The notes beneath the pieces were generated by a model that was not told where the DNA came from, searched no databases, and saw nothing but the letters and a program-made list of their open reading frames with translations. A stretch of DNA of 64,000 bases from JACROF01 sp964533055 (lineage in GTDB: Bacteria > Patescibacteriota > Microgenomatia > Levybacterales > UBA12049). Positions 9,971 to 19,426 of this stretch are shown here, piece after piece (within the stretch, counting starts at the first letter, position 1; each line of letters starts with the position of its first letter). Location: positions 29,124-93,123 of the forward strand of contig CAZHKZ010000002.1 of the NCBI GenBank assembly GCA_964533055.1, given 5' to 3'. Both the position numbers and the translations under genes were made by a program.

Positions 9971-10713
9971 AATATTCATGGAGAGTCCTTGAATTTGATT
10001 CTAGAATATTTGGACTCACTTTCGCCAAAGTCCTCCTTTCAGATTCTGGAGACCATACGGATGAAGATATTGCAATTTTAATCAATGAACTAGTCGAGCA
10101 AGGAGTGTCCTATGCAAGCGTACGAATTCCAATAACTAATTTGGAAGCAGTACATCAATTTGAGAAGAACTCCTTTGTTTTAGTCGACTCACTTGTCGCG
10201 TTAAGCAAAAAAATTGACGATCAAACACCGGATCCTATCGAAAATGAAAATATAAGAAGAGCAAAGATTGAAGATCTTGAGATGCTAAAACAAATTGCAG
10301 AGGATTCAATGGTGGAGAATAGATTTTACAGAGATCCTTTTTTTAAGAAAATGCTTCGAAAGGTTCGAAAGATATACTCTGGATGGATTGAAAATTCATT
10401 CAAAAAAATAGTAGCTGATGAAATTTTGGTTTATTTAAAAAACAATATTCCAGTTGGGTTCATTGTCCTTGAGAATTCTGGGCATATCCCACTAATAGCA
10501 GTTTCGCAAGAGCATCGGGGGAGTGGTATCGCAAGTACTCTTATTCAGCACGCGGTCGGTCATTTTAAACGTGATAAAATAAGCTTGGTACTGATTGAAG
10601 CCATTCTTGGGAACATCTCTGCGATCAGAGCTTATGAAGCCAATGGCTTTAAGATGACCGGGGGATTCTATACGCTTGCTTGGCATAATGATCACATTAC
10701 TTCTCATAATTAG
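9967..10713 (+). CDS. WecD-like GNAT N-acetyltransferase
   Basis: The 248-residue protein starts with WRVLEFDSRIFG, which matches the N-terminal subdomain of WecD/RffC (dTDP-fucosamine acetyltransferase). The C-terminal half is a GNAT fold with the acetyl-CoA loop EHRGSGIAS near residue 180 and a LGNISAIRAYEANGF segment. It probably acetylates the amino group installed by the aminotransferase encoded just upstream. The precise sugar is inference. Confidence 0.78.
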   Translation: MKYSWRVLEFDSRIFGLTFAKVLLSDSGDHTDEDIAILINELVEQGVSYASVRIPITNLEAVHQFEKNSFVLVDSLVALSKKIDDQTPDPIENENIRRAKIEDLEMLKQIAEDSMVENRFYRDPFFKKMLRKVRKIYSGWIENSFKKIVADEILVYLKNNIPVGFIVLENSGHIPLIAVSQEHRGSGIASTLIQHAVGHFKRDKISLVLIEAILGNISAIRAYEANGFKMTGGFYTLAWHNDHITSHN

Positions 10714-12172
10714 TGTAATAATTCCAATCCTAGCATTCTTTTTTGAGATTTACCCTAGACTCATCAATAAAAAGATAGGTGTGGATATTTGGACACACCT
10801 TTTGTACCTTAAAGAATATAAAAAACAAAAAGGTATACCAAATAATATTTCAGATGGGTTTATCATTCCTGGAGGCTATGATTATCCACCAATGTTTATA
10901 ACATTGTTATCAAAGTTCTCTATTAGAATTGTTGAGAAATATGAATATCTCTTCTCTCCCTTTTTCGACTTGATACATCTTATAGCTATTTTCTTTATTA
11001 CGTATGTGATCACTGGTGATTTAGCAATGTCATTACTGACACAAGCACTCTATACTCTGACACCAATAATAATTCTTGAGAATTCAAGCGCAACACCTAG
11101 ATCTCTTGGGTATCTATTATTTACGCTCTTATTTTTTTCAATTTTTAACTACACAAATAGTGGATATGAATTATTTTTGCTCTTAGCTATCTTATTCGGT
11201 TCACTAATTCTTCTTACACACAGATTCACAACACAGGGATTCTTAATTTATTCTATAGTGTTCTCGCTTGTTGAACTAAATCCTGTGTATATTGAAATTT
11301 TTCTTGGCTCGTTTCTTGGCGCAATTATCTTTTCAAAAGGATTTTATTTGAAGGTATTAGCTGGTCATATAGGAAATTTAAAATTTTGGTATAAAAATAT
11401 CGAATTTAGATTTTTCCATCAGATAAAAGGAGATTATAAATCTCATAAAAGTTCAGATTTCGTATTTAAAATCTACAATCAATTCATAAATATCCCCCCA
11501 GTTGTTCTTGCAGTAACAAATCCTTGGATATTATTTGTATTTCTGTCTATGCTTTTCTATTTTCCATCTGACCCTATTTTACAGAGGTTATTATTATGGA
11601 TTATGATCTCCTACGTTCTTGCGTTAGTTACTATTTGGGTTAAAAAACTTCGATTTTTAGGGGAGGGTCAAAGATATCTTGAGCTATCAGCTTTTCCATC
11701 TGCCTTCTTGGCAGCAAGATTTATACTTCAATATAGAGTGGATAATTTAACTCTTTCGATATATGGGCTAGCAACAATTGTGGGGATTTCCTCGCTTGTA
11801 ACAATCATTGTGATTCAGAGAAAAGCGATAATTAAGGACAGATTGCGAACACTCATTCCAGAGTTAGAGAATATGTATTTATATATCAAAAAAATGAAGA
11901 AAAGACCAAGAATTCTTTGTATTCCTCATCAAATAACAACAAATACGATTTTTCATACTGGTGCTGATGTTTTTGTTAATGCAAATTATAGGGATATTGA
12001 AAAGATCTCAGAGGCTTATCCGTTTTTTAGAGTGCCAATCAACAGTTTTATGAAGAAACATAAACTCGATCTAATTTTACTTAATGAAGAATATGCAAAA
12101 ATCTCAGATTTAAAAATTAGAGGTTACAAAGTATTGAAGAGATTTGGGAATATCGTTCTGTTATCTATTTAG
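10688..12172 (+). CDS. Polytopic membrane protein, paralogue of the convergent gene
   Basis: I choose ATG 10688; a TTG at 10676 in frame is weaker. The 494-residue product has many membrane segments. An early outer loop has YPRLINKKIGVDIW and then DYPP, resembling the acidic first loop of GT-C enzymes. It has a GEGQRYLE motif around two thirds along and a CIPHQ-TT-TI-HT-A-VFVNA block near the C terminus. All of these recur in the minus-strand gene at 12165-13667. I would call it a putative GT-C-fold transferase, but the family is not certain. It overlaps the preceding gene by 26 bases. Confidence 0.65.
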   Translation: MITLLLIISVIIPILAFFFEIYPRLINKKIGVDIWTHLLYLKEYKKQKGIPNNISDGFIIPGGYDYPPMFITLLSKFSIRIVEKYEYLFSPFFDLIHLIAIFFITYVITGDLAMSLLTQALYTLTPIIILENSSATPRSLGYLLFTLLFFSIFNYTNSGYELFLLLAILFGSLILLTHRFTTQGFLIYSIVFSLVELNPVYIEIFLGSFLGAIIFSKGFYLKVLAGHIGNLKFWYKNIEFRFFHQIKGDYKSHKSSDFVFKIYNQFINIPPVVLAVTNPWILFVFLSMLFYFPSDPILQRLLLWIMISYVLALVTIWVKKLRFLGEGQRYLELSAFPSAFLAARFILQYRVDNLTLSIYGLATIVGISSLVTIIVIQRKAIIKDRLRTLIPELENMYLYIKKMKKRPRILCIPHQITTNTIFHTGADVFVNANYRDIEKISEAYPFFRVPINSFMKKHKLDLILLNEEYAKISDLKIRGYKVLKRFGNIVLLSI

Positions 12173-13667
12173 AAAGAGATACAAGCTTTACATCACCAGA
12201 CTCGTATACAACTTTCTTCTGTGATAGGCCCAGTTCTTTGAGCGTTGCAAAGCTTTCTTTTACAAGAGCGTGGGTTAGGTCATATTTCCTTGCTAGTTCA
12301 TTAATAGGCACCGTAAGTATCGGATATACCTCCTGCACTCTCATTAGGCCAGGATTGTCTGCATTTACAAATACTTGTGCTTTCGTGTGATAGATGGTCA
12401 TTGTTGTGTTTTGGTGTGGAATACAGACTATTCTAGGCCTGGTATTTTGTTTATTAATAAAAGAAAAGACTTTTTCAAGGTCCGAAGTAATGCTTCTGTT
12501 TTTATCCTTAATGACCCCCTTTATTTGGATGAATAAAATTACACTTAAATTAAGTAATAAAAGTAGGACAAATAAAACTTTAATCAGCAGTGAGAATGGA
12601 CTTTTTAGTAGTTCGAAAAGAAGATATGAAGAAAGTATGGATGATGGAACAGTTGCCATCTCCATATATCTTTGTCCTTCTCCAATTGGCATGAGTTTTT
12701 TAGTTTTCAAAACTACAACACCCAGTACATAGAAAAATATTATCCAGGCTGACATTGCTTGATACAATGGGTTTTGGTGTAGCCAGCCTGCCTGAAACGA
12801 TAGTAATACGCCGAACCCAGACAGTGCCCAGGGATTGAGGCCAAATATAGCTACTGGAGAAAAAACAGACAAGAAAGTATATATTTTATTTACAAAATCA
12901 GTTTTTGTATTTTTTTTGATTACTCCTCTAATTTGATGTGCAAATCTATAATCAAGATTTTTTATCCAAAAATATATATTGAACATGTGTCCCTTCAACA
13001 CTCTAATGTAATATCCTCTTGTTGCTAACATTGCAATTGCAAATCCTAGAAGGAAGCTTTGCATAAAGACCCCGGTATTAAGCAAGAAGGTAAAGAATAT
13101 TGCAATAAATAAAAATGATTGAATAGCAAATCTGTGTGTTAGGAATAGAAGGGAGGTAAAGAGTACACCAAGAATATAAAAGAGAATATTGCCCTGAAAA
13201 ACAAATAATAATAGAGGGACTACTGCAAGTGAAAAATTAAAGTAACCAAGTGATCTTGGTGTAAGGTAGCTATTCTCAATTGCAATCATTGGTGTCAACA
13301 TATACATTACTTGTGCTGTAAGTGCTAGTAGCTGATTTCCAGTCAGATAATATGCCAAGTAAAAAACGAAGATAACTTGAAGGGAGTCTATAAAGGGGGC
13401 AATGATGCCCTGAATATGGAGCAATTTAGTTCTAGGTATAAATGATAATATTGTCGGGAATATCGGAGGATAGTCGAAGTATCCTTCAATTAAAAATTGG
13501 CCGCCTAATATTTTTGTAGGAATTCTATGATTATTTTTTCTAATATGGTCAGTTTCTAAAAGTCGAGTCCATACATCCACACCAAAGAGTTTATTAAATA
13601 ATCTAGGATATGATTGGAGGATAAAGCTAAGTAAAGGAATGATGAGTGGTAATAATGCTTGTCCCAT
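12165..13667 (-). CDS. Polytopic membrane protein, convergent paralogue
   Basis: The 500-residue product is a clear paralogue of 10688-12172: both share YPRLxNKxxGVD(V/I)W, DYPP, FxHQI(R/K)G, GEGQRY(M/L)E and the CIPHQ-TT-TI-HT C-terminal block in the same order. It has about a dozen hydrophobic segments and a short soluble tail. A GT-C-like sugar transferase is the best guess. The gene runs toward its paralogue and the two overlap by eight bases at their stops (12165-12172). It has a promoter of its own with a palindrome over the -35 box. Confidence 0.65.
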   Translation of the reverse strand: MGQALLPLIIPLLSFILQSYPRLFNKLFGVDVWTRLLETDHIRKNNHRIPTKILGGQFLIEGYFDYPPIFPTILSFIPRTKLLHIQGIIAPFIDSLQVIFVFYLAYYLTGNQLLALTAQVMYMLTPMIAIENSYLTPRSLGYFNFSLAVVPLLLFVFQGNILFYILGVLFTSLLFLTHRFAIQSFLFIAIFFTFLLNTGVFMQSFLLGFAIAMLATRGYYIRVLKGHMFNIYFWIKNLDYRFAHQIRGVIKKNTKTDFVNKIYTFLSVFSPVAIFGLNPWALSGFGVLLSFQAGWLHQNPLYQAMSAWIIFFYVLGVVVLKTKKLMPIGEGQRYMEMATVPSSILSSYLLFELLKSPFSLLIKVLFVLLLLLNLSVILFIQIKGVIKDKNRSITSDLEKVFSFINKQNTRPRIVCIPHQNTTMTIYHTKAQVFVNADNPGLMRVQEVYPILTVPINELARKYDLTHALVKESFATLKELGLSQKKVVYESGDVKLVSLSK

Positions 13668-13680
13668 AGATCTAAACAGA

Positions 13681-13709
13681 ATTATATGGAATAAGGAATT
13701 CTAATGCAA
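13681..13709 (-). promoter_or_regulatory. Promoter of the minus-strand membrane protein gene
   Basis: On the minus strand TTGCAT (13709-13704) and TATAAT (13686-13681) are separated by 17 bases. The -10 box lies 13 bases before the ATG at 13667. The -35 half is poor, the -10 perfect. Confidence 0.5.
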
Positions 13710-13724
13710 TAACACTTTATTGCA
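13705..13724. repeat. Perfect inverted repeat, candidate operator
   Basis: TGCAATAA (13705-13712) and TTATTGCA (13717-13724) form a perfect 8-bp inverted repeat around a 4-base centre. It covers the -35 box of the minus-strand promoter. Its low GC content and lack of a T-run make a terminator unlikely. Confidence 0.5.
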
Positions 13725-13800
13725 CTTAGTATTTGGCCATGAAAATCAAAAATTATCAGATTAGTTGCTCAGAGGAATTTTTCTCCACATCGGATGACAG

Positions 13801-14772
13801 TTAGAGCAGGTCTTTATATGCAGTTGCTTTCCAGTCATATTTCTTTGCAAGCTTAATCATGTTTGCTATACCATCTTCCATGCTGTATTTTGGTTCGAAT
13901 CCTAGTAGCTTTTGAGCTCTCGATATATCTAATGCTCCTCTGAAAACTTGTTGGCTAGTTGGCTCTTTTACTTCATATTCAAATTTTGGAAAATATTTTT
14001 TTAATGCTTCTGCAAAGTCTGAGGATAACCTGGGTTCACCTCTGGAAATATTGAAAGTTTGATACATAGCACTAGGTGATAATATGCACTTTGTAAATCC
14101 ATCTGCAACATCACGTACATCTGAAAAATCTAATGTTTCGCCTCTAACAACCCATGCTGATTTTTTCTGAATTGCTGCATCAAACAAAAGTTGAGTAACT
14201 CTATTTGCAGCATCAGTGTATCCATAAACTGAAGTTGGCCTAACGATAACCCATTCTTTTTTTGATAGTTTGACAAAGTATTCACCTGCTGCTTTTGTTG
14301 CGCCATAAGTGTTGATTGGATTCAGCATAACGTCTTCTGGTTGTGGAGACTGGGTGAAGTGGCCGTATGACATACTGGAAGAGGTATATATAAATCTTCG
14401 TGCCGACGGAGAATTTTCAAATGCTTCAAGGACTCTAAGCGTGCCATCCATGTTGATCGGAATCATTGATGATTGGTAATTTGGGAGTGGTCTAGCCATT
14501 GGTAGGCCAGCAAGATGGACTACAATCTCTGGTCTAAATTTATCAAAAGCTGTTTTGAGACTAGTGCTATCCTCAATATTCTCATCGATAATTAGATGTG
14601 GAATGTTTCTGTGAAGAAGCTCTCTGTGTTCTAAGGCAGCTTTATAATAGAGGGGTTTATCAATAAAACTTAAGAATGCATCGTAGACACATATTTTATG
14701 ACCTAACGACATTAGCTGTTCAGCTAGGTAGCTCCCAATGAATCCAGATCCTCCTGTAATTAGTATTTTCAT
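13801..14772 (-). CDS. NAD-dependent epimerase/dehydratase (extended SDR)
   Basis: This 323-residue protein has the NAD-binding GGSGFIG motif (7-13), a catalytic SSS at 131-133, and the Tyr156/Lys160 pair in YGATK. It belongs to the extended SDR group that includes UDP-glucuronate decarboxylases, GDP-mannose dehydratases and epimerases; the exact reaction cannot be assigned. Unlike its surroundings it lies on the minus strand, divergent from the methyltransferase gene at 14851. It may read through into the minus-strand membrane gene 133 bases downstream. Confidence 0.8.
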   Translation of the reverse strand: MKILITGGSGFIGSYLAEQLMSLGHKICVYDAFLSFIDKPLYYKAALEHRELLHRNIPHLIIDENIEDSTSLKTAFDKFRPEIVVHLAGLPMARPLPNYQSSMIPINMDGTLRVLEAFENSPSARRFIYTSSSMSYGHFTQSPQPEDVMLNPINTYGATKAAGEYFVKLSKKEWVIVRPTSVYGYTDAANRVTQLLFDAAIQKKSAWVVRGETLDFSDVRDVADGFTKCILSPSAMYQTFNISRGEPRLSSDFAEALKKYFPKFEYEVKEPTSQQVFRGALDISRAQKLLGFEPKYSMEDGIANMIKLAKKYDWKATAYKDLL

Positions 14773-14850
14773 CTATTGCAATTTCTATTAAATCTAGTAC
14801 ATTGTAATAAGAAAACGTTGAGGAATCAATAAGAAGAATTACTTTTCATT
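14773..14850. promoter_or_regulatory. Divergent intergenic region
   Basis: The 78 bases between the minus-strand epimerase and the plus-strand methyltransferase must contain promoters for at least one direction. A TTTAAT on the minus strand (14792-14787) and a TGTAAT on the plus strand (14803-14808) are weak candidates. An ATTGCAAT palindrome lies at 14775-14782. I see no strong box. Confidence 0.3.
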
Positions 14851-15552
14851 ATGAAACAGAACAGAATGAAGTACGTCTCAGAAAGAGATGAAAAAAGTCA
14901 GATAGTCCCAGGTCATAAGTATTTATATGACTGGGTAATGAGTAATGTTAAAAAAGGGGAAACGCTAGATATCGGTTGTTGGAATGGGCATCTTGAGTTA
15001 CTTTTTAAAGATTCTCAACACCATATTACAGGTATTGATTTAGAGGAAGAACCTTTAAGATTTGCAAGAAAGAAATTTAAAAAATATTCATTTATTCAGG
15101 CTGATATTTCAAAACCGCTATCTTTTAAAAGCAAGTCTTTTAATACAGTTTTGTATTTTATGGTTTTGGAGCACATTCCAAAAGGAACTGAATTACAGTC
15201 ACTAAAAAATATCAATAAAGTCCTAAAGAAAAACGGCTTATTATTTATGAATACAATGAATGATACCTTTCTCTCAAACCTCCTTGACCCTGCATATATT
15301 TTCGGTCACAGACATTATTCAGAAAAGCGACTTAGATCATTCTTAAAAAAAGCTGGTTTCGAAATTAAAGAGATTCATTATAACGCTGGCTTTTATACGA
15401 CACTACACATATTCCTTTTATATTTTTTTAAACATATTTTAAGACGATCAGAGCCAAGAAATGCATTTCTCGATCGGCTAATGATGAGAGATTATAGAAA
15501 CAAAGGCTTTGCTGAGATAGATATTCTTGCAAAAAAAGTCAAAGATTTATGA
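14851..15552 (+). CDS. Class I SAM-dependent methyltransferase
   Basis: The 233-residue protein has the SAM-binding motif LDIGCWNG (39-46), the acidic GIDLEEE end of strand 2, and the later LEHIPKG segment, typical of Methyltransf_11-type enzymes. In this context it may methylate a sugar, possibly capping a chain, but the substrate is inference. The stop overlaps the start of the downstream GT2 gene (ATGA). Confidence 0.8.
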   Translation: MKQNRMKYVSERDEKSQIVPGHKYLYDWVMSNVKKGETLDIGCWNGHLELLFKDSQHHITGIDLEEEPLRFARKKFKKYSFIQADISKPLSFKSKSFNTVLYFMVLEHIPKGTELQSLKNINKVLKKNGLLFMNTMNDTFLSNLLDPAYIFGHRHYSEKRLRSFLKKAGFEIKEIHYNAGFYTTLHIFLLYFFKHILRRSEPRNAFLDRLMMRDYRNKGFAEIDILAKKVKDL

Positions 15553-16577
15553 AAAAAGTTTCTATATTGATTGTTAATTGGAATGGTTTAAAGCATCTTG
15601 AAAAATGTCTCCCTACTCTAAGCAAAATTACATATAAGAATCATGAAGTTATTATGGTAGATAATGGTTCAGTGGACAATTCGATTGAATATGTCTCCAA
15701 GAATTATCCTAAGGTTAAAATTGTTAGAAATAAGATCAATAAAGGATTTTCTGGTGGCAACAATAGTGGGTTGCCATATTGCACAGGTGATTACATTCTA
15801 TTATTAAATAACGATACGATTGTCAAAGAAGATTTTGTCACAGAACTTGTGAGGGGAATTGAGGAGGACCCATCGATAGGAGTTGTTCAGGGTAAGTTAT
15901 TGTCCATGGATCATCCGGGTAGACTTGATTCAGTTGGTGCTTTCTTTACAAACACAGGATTCCTGTATCACTATGGCTATTTTCAAAAAGATCAAAGGAA
16001 GTTCAATTATCCGATATATTTATATACTGCAAAAGGAGCCTGTTTAATGGCAAAGAAGGAAGTTATTAGTAAAGTAGGGTTGTTTGATGATGATTTCTTT
16101 GCATACTTTGAGGAAACAGATTTTTGTCATAGAGTTTGGTTAGCCGGATACACAATTAAGTATGTTCCTGAGTCACAAATATACCATTTGATTGGTGGAA
16201 CCTCAAACACAATGAAAAATGCTTTTATTCAGTTTCATTCTTTTAAAAATCGGATTAATTCTTATATTAAAAATCTTAGCATTCAAAATTTAATATTAGT
16301 TTTGCCTTTGCACTTACTACTTTGCGAGTTTGCAGCAGTAGGATTTTTGGTATATAAAAAACCAGGACATTTTATTGCAGTTAACAAAGCAATTCTTTGG
16401 AATATCACAAATATTAACAAAACATTAAAAAAACGTACAAAAGTTCAAAAATTAAGAGTGTTTACTGATGCAGAGCTGGCACCCTTAATCTCAAAAACTG
16501 TCGGGTTATCTTATTATTACTACCTTTTTGCCAAAAGCCTTGTTGGCTATACTGACCCAAGAGTAATAAAGAGATAA
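15549..16577 (+). CDS. GT2 glycosyltransferase, rhamnosyltransferase-like
   Basis: The 342-residue protein begins with VSILIVNWNG and has MVDNGSVDNS, the NKGFSGGNN segment, and LLLNNDT in place of the DXD motif. These features mark the WbbL-like rhamnosyltransferase branch of GT2. The second half includes an EETDFCHR acidic motif and a hydrophobic stretch near residue 250. It is likely a cytosolic, membrane-attached inverting transferase using dTDP-rhamnose or a related donor; the donor is inference from the subgroup. Confidence 0.85.
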   Translation: MKKVSILIVNWNGLKHLEKCLPTLSKITYKNHEVIMVDNGSVDNSIEYVSKNYPKVKIVRNKINKGFSGGNNSGLPYCTGDYILLLNNDTIVKEDFVTELVRGIEEDPSIGVVQGKLLSMDHPGRLDSVGAFFTNTGFLYHYGYFQKDQRKFNYPIYLYTAKGACLMAKKEVISKVGLFDDDFFAYFEETDFCHRVWLAGYTIKYVPESQIYHLIGGTSNTMKNAFIQFHSFKNRINSYIKNLSIQNLILVLPLHLLLCEFAAVGFLVYKKPGHFIAVNKAILWNITNINKTLKKRTKVQKLRVFTDAELAPLISKTVGLSYYYYLFAKSLVGYTDPRVIKR

Positions 16578-16599
16578 TGTATTAATCTATCTCAACAAA

Positions 16600-18708
16600 A
16601 TGCGTAAAGCAATAACTCTTGTTTTTTTTGTTCTCCTCTCGATTCTATTTTATAGAAATATCTTCAATGGATATTTTCAATCTGATGAATGGTTTTACTT
16701 CTCACAATTCTTGCCTATACTCAATGGATTAGGTGGCTTATACGTTGCTTTAATCAAAAGTATTACAGAAACCGGAGTAATATCGGGAGGTGGCCATATG
16801 ACCCCAATATATACTTTAATTTGGTATCTGCATAATTTGTTTTTTAAATTAAATTACTTTCCATACATCTTCATCAGTGTTCTGGTTCATGGAGTGAATG
16901 GTGCACTTCTTTTCTCGTGGGTGTATTCACTAACTAAACGCATCTCTATCTCTATGGTGGCAGGAATATTTTTTGTAACTAGCTTTGCTCATTTTCAAGC
17001 TGTTACGTGGGTAATGGCATACATTCCTACGGTTTATTCAGTGTTCTTTTTATTAATTTCCCTACTGTTGCTCACTCAATCCCTTTCAGGGCAGTTGATA
17101 GGGAAAAGAAAATTAATAGCGTCATTGATCTTTCTTATTTTAGCCATCTTAACCAAGGAGACAGCAGTTGTCGGACTTGTCATCTATATAATGCTTATCT
17201 TAATCCTAAAAAAATCCTCATTTATTCCGCTTCTATTTAAATGGCTTGTTCCAATTAGTATTGCATATATTTTGTTTCGCTTCGTACTTTCAGCGGTTGT
17301 TGAAAGATCATCAGTTGCTTTACTAGATAAGCTGCCACCCTTAGATCTTAATATCTTTAGAGCAATTGTTTATCCTATTAGAATAATGGCGTTATCATTT
17401 GTGCCTGTGCCACAAATATTAAAATTATCTGACAACTTTAGTAAATTTGCATACCCATCATTTGATATTAATAGTGGTGCGCAGCAGCGAGTCATTCAGG
17501 GGCCAGTAAGTGACATCTTCCTACTATTATTTGGAGTATTAATCATCTTTACTGCGATAAAGATAGGAAGAGGGCGAAATTTGCATAGAAAAGAAATGTG
17601 GATTGTCTACATGAGCCTTGTGATTGTTCTAACCTGTGCATTGCCACTACTATTGATCTCAACGTATGCACCATGGTGGGGATTTTCAATTTTTATAGAT
17701 CCGAGGCATATCTATATTGGGTCTATTGGTGCTGGAATACTGTTTGCATTCCTTTTTTCAACTATTAGCTCCTCACTTTCAAAGTATATTTCTAAAGGGG
17801 TAATACATGGGCTTCTTTTTGTAATTTTACTAACATGGATGTGGGCAAATTACAACCTATTGCAAGCTCAAATTGCAGAGGATGTTAAGGTTGGAAGAAT
17901 GAGGCAGACCGTTATAGCAAGTCTTTTAAATAGTGTCAAAGTATTGCCAGAAAATGCGATCTTTCTTGTTGAAAGCCAAAATTCTTATTATGGCTTTAGT
18001 CATATTCCACCTTTCCAAACTAACTTAGGGCAAATAATAGCAGTACAGTATTTTAACAAAGGACAAATTGAAAAAGCTTTTGTAACAGACCTCTATTTCT
18101 CTAAAGGAATAGAAGTTCAAGGTGTTATTTCTCACGAGGGCCATAGTTTTGGATATTATTTTAATCAGAATGCATTATTGCGTGATATTCTTAATAAAAA
18201 GATTTTACCTCAAAATATTGTTGCATTTACATGGGATGAGAATACAAACACATTAAAAAACAATTCGATAGAAAAGAGAAAACTATATGCAGAATTCTCT
18301 TCAACTGCAAAACTATTGCAGGACTGGACTAAAAAATCAGATAAGCTATTCTCATTTTCGTATCCAAAGGAGGCAGAGTTGAGCGAATTCCCTGGGCAAT
18401 TGTATAGTTATGAAATATCTAGTGTGATGGGTGGGGTTAAGATTGAAATTCTTCAGAAGAAAAAAGAAGATCCATTCCATGAATATATTGCAACTCAAAT
18501 TGACAGTCGTGGGAATTTAATTCAGGATGACTTTTTGATAGATAACGCAATCAGATATGACGGTACACTTGTCACATATTTAAAATTAAAAAATTATGAA
18601 GAGTATTTCGTTCCATTCTCATCTGGTGAGTACTATTTAAAGGTAACTTCAGACAATCCAGACAATAATGTGTTGGTAAAAGGTATTCTTAGCACTATAT
18701 TTTTTTAA
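16600..18708 (+). CDS. Large GT-C-like membrane protein
   Basis: This 702-residue protein has an N-terminal membrane helix followed by QSDEWFYF (Asp29-Glu30), the acidic first loop seen in GT-C glycosyltransferases. About ten hydrophobic segments reach residue 430, after which a soluble, probably external domain of about 270 residues forms the C terminus. The 22-base gap after the previous gene leaves room for a weak promoter. Function is inferred from fold and context only. Confidence 0.7.
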   Translation: MRKAITLVFFVLLSILFYRNIFNGYFQSDEWFYFSQFLPILNGLGGLYVALIKSITETGVISGGGHMTPIYTLIWYLHNLFFKLNYFPYIFISVLVHGVNGALLFSWVYSLTKRISISMVAGIFFVTSFAHFQAVTWVMAYIPTVYSVFFLLISLLLLTQSLSGQLIGKRKLIASLIFLILAILTKETAVVGLVIYIMLILILKKSSFIPLLFKWLVPISIAYILFRFVLSAVVERSSVALLDKLPPLDLNIFRAIVYPIRIMALSFVPVPQILKLSDNFSKFAYPSFDINSGAQQRVIQGPVSDIFLLLFGVLIIFTAIKIGRGRNLHRKEMWIVYMSLVIVLTCALPLLLISTYAPWWGFSIFIDPRHIYIGSIGAGILFAFLFSTISSSLSKYISKGVIHGLLFVILLTWMWANYNLLQAQIAEDVKVGRMRQTVIASLLNSVKVLPENAIFLVESQNSYYGFSHIPPFQTNLGQIIAVQYFNKGQIEKAFVTDLYFSKGIEVQGVISHEGHSFGYYFNQNALLRDILNKKILPQNIVAFTWDENTNTLKNNSIEKRKLYAEFSSTAKLLQDWTKKSDKLFSFSYPKEAELSEFPGQLYSYEISSVMGGVKIEILQKKKEDPFHEYIATQIDSRGNLIQDDFLIDNAIRYDGTLVTYLKLKNYEEYFVPFSSGEYYLKVTSDNPDNNVLVKGILSTIFF

Positions 18709-18742
18709 ATGTATATGATAATAACTATTGAGTAATAATTTT

Positions 18743-19426
18743 ATGAAAAGTCACGAAAAAAATACTTTTGAAGAAAAATACTTCCAAGGTTGGTACAAAG
18801 CGGCAGTTGGTAATTTTGAGCCAACCGATTTAAGAATAGCTAAGAATTGGTTTTGGGCATGGCTTAAAAAAATTGAACAGTATCTTCCATTACAAAATGG
18901 AAAAGGTAAATCTGTTCTGGAAATTGGCTGCTCAATCGGTGCAGTTGCAAACCTTTTAGTTGAGAAAGGATTTGATGTGACGGCAACAGACATTTCTAAA
19001 TATGCGGTTAAGAATGCAGGAAAATTAACTCCAAAAGCGAAATTTAAAGTTCTCGATATTGAGAATATTGGTTCTATTTCTAAATTATATAATTACGTTA
19101 TCTGTTTTGAGGTGGTGGAACATCTTGTACATCCTGAGAAGGGTATTAGCAATATGTATAAGCTTTTGAAGAAAAACGGGTTTGTAATTATTTCAACACC
19201 ATATCCATATTCATGGAACTATGGAGATCCAACGCATATTAGTGTTAAATATCCTATTGAATGGGTGCTGCTGCTTAGAAACGCTGGTTTTAGAGATATA
19301 AAGTATTATAAATTTACCCTTATTCCCTTTTTCTATAGATTTTCGAAGTATTTTCAAATTATTATTCCATTTCACATCCAGATTCCAAAACTAAATTGCC
19401 CTATAATCTTTATTGCTAAAAAGTGA
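18743..19426 (+). CDS. Class I SAM-dependent methyltransferase
   Basis: I prefer the ATG at 18743; a TTG at 18728 in frame would add five residues, and neither has a clear ribosome site. The 227-residue product has the SAM motif VLEIGCSIG and the acidic TATDIS, followed by CFEVVEHLVHPE, as in UbiG/Methyltransf_11 proteins. It likely modifies a sugar or glycan. Its stop overlaps the next start (GTGA). Confidence 0.78.
   Translation: MKSHEKNTFEEKYFQGWYKAAVGNFEPTDLRIAKNWFWAWLKKIEQYLPLQNGKGKSVLEIGCSIGAVANLLVEKGFDVTATDISKYAVKNAGKLTPKAKFKVLDIENIGSISKLYNYVICFEVVEHLVHPEKGISNMYKLLKKNGFVIISTPYPYSWNYGDPTHISVKYPIEWVLLLRNAGFRDIKYYKFTLIPFFYRFSKYFQIIIPFHIQIPKLNCPIIFIAKK

Noticed and set aside
12394..12732. 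A plus-strand 112-codon frame inside the minus-strand membrane gene
   Set aside because: It is antisense to a strongly conserved paralogue and its translation shows no family features.
13705..13724. The inverted repeat as a rho-independent terminator
   Set aside because: The stem is AT-rich, and no T-run follows on either strand.
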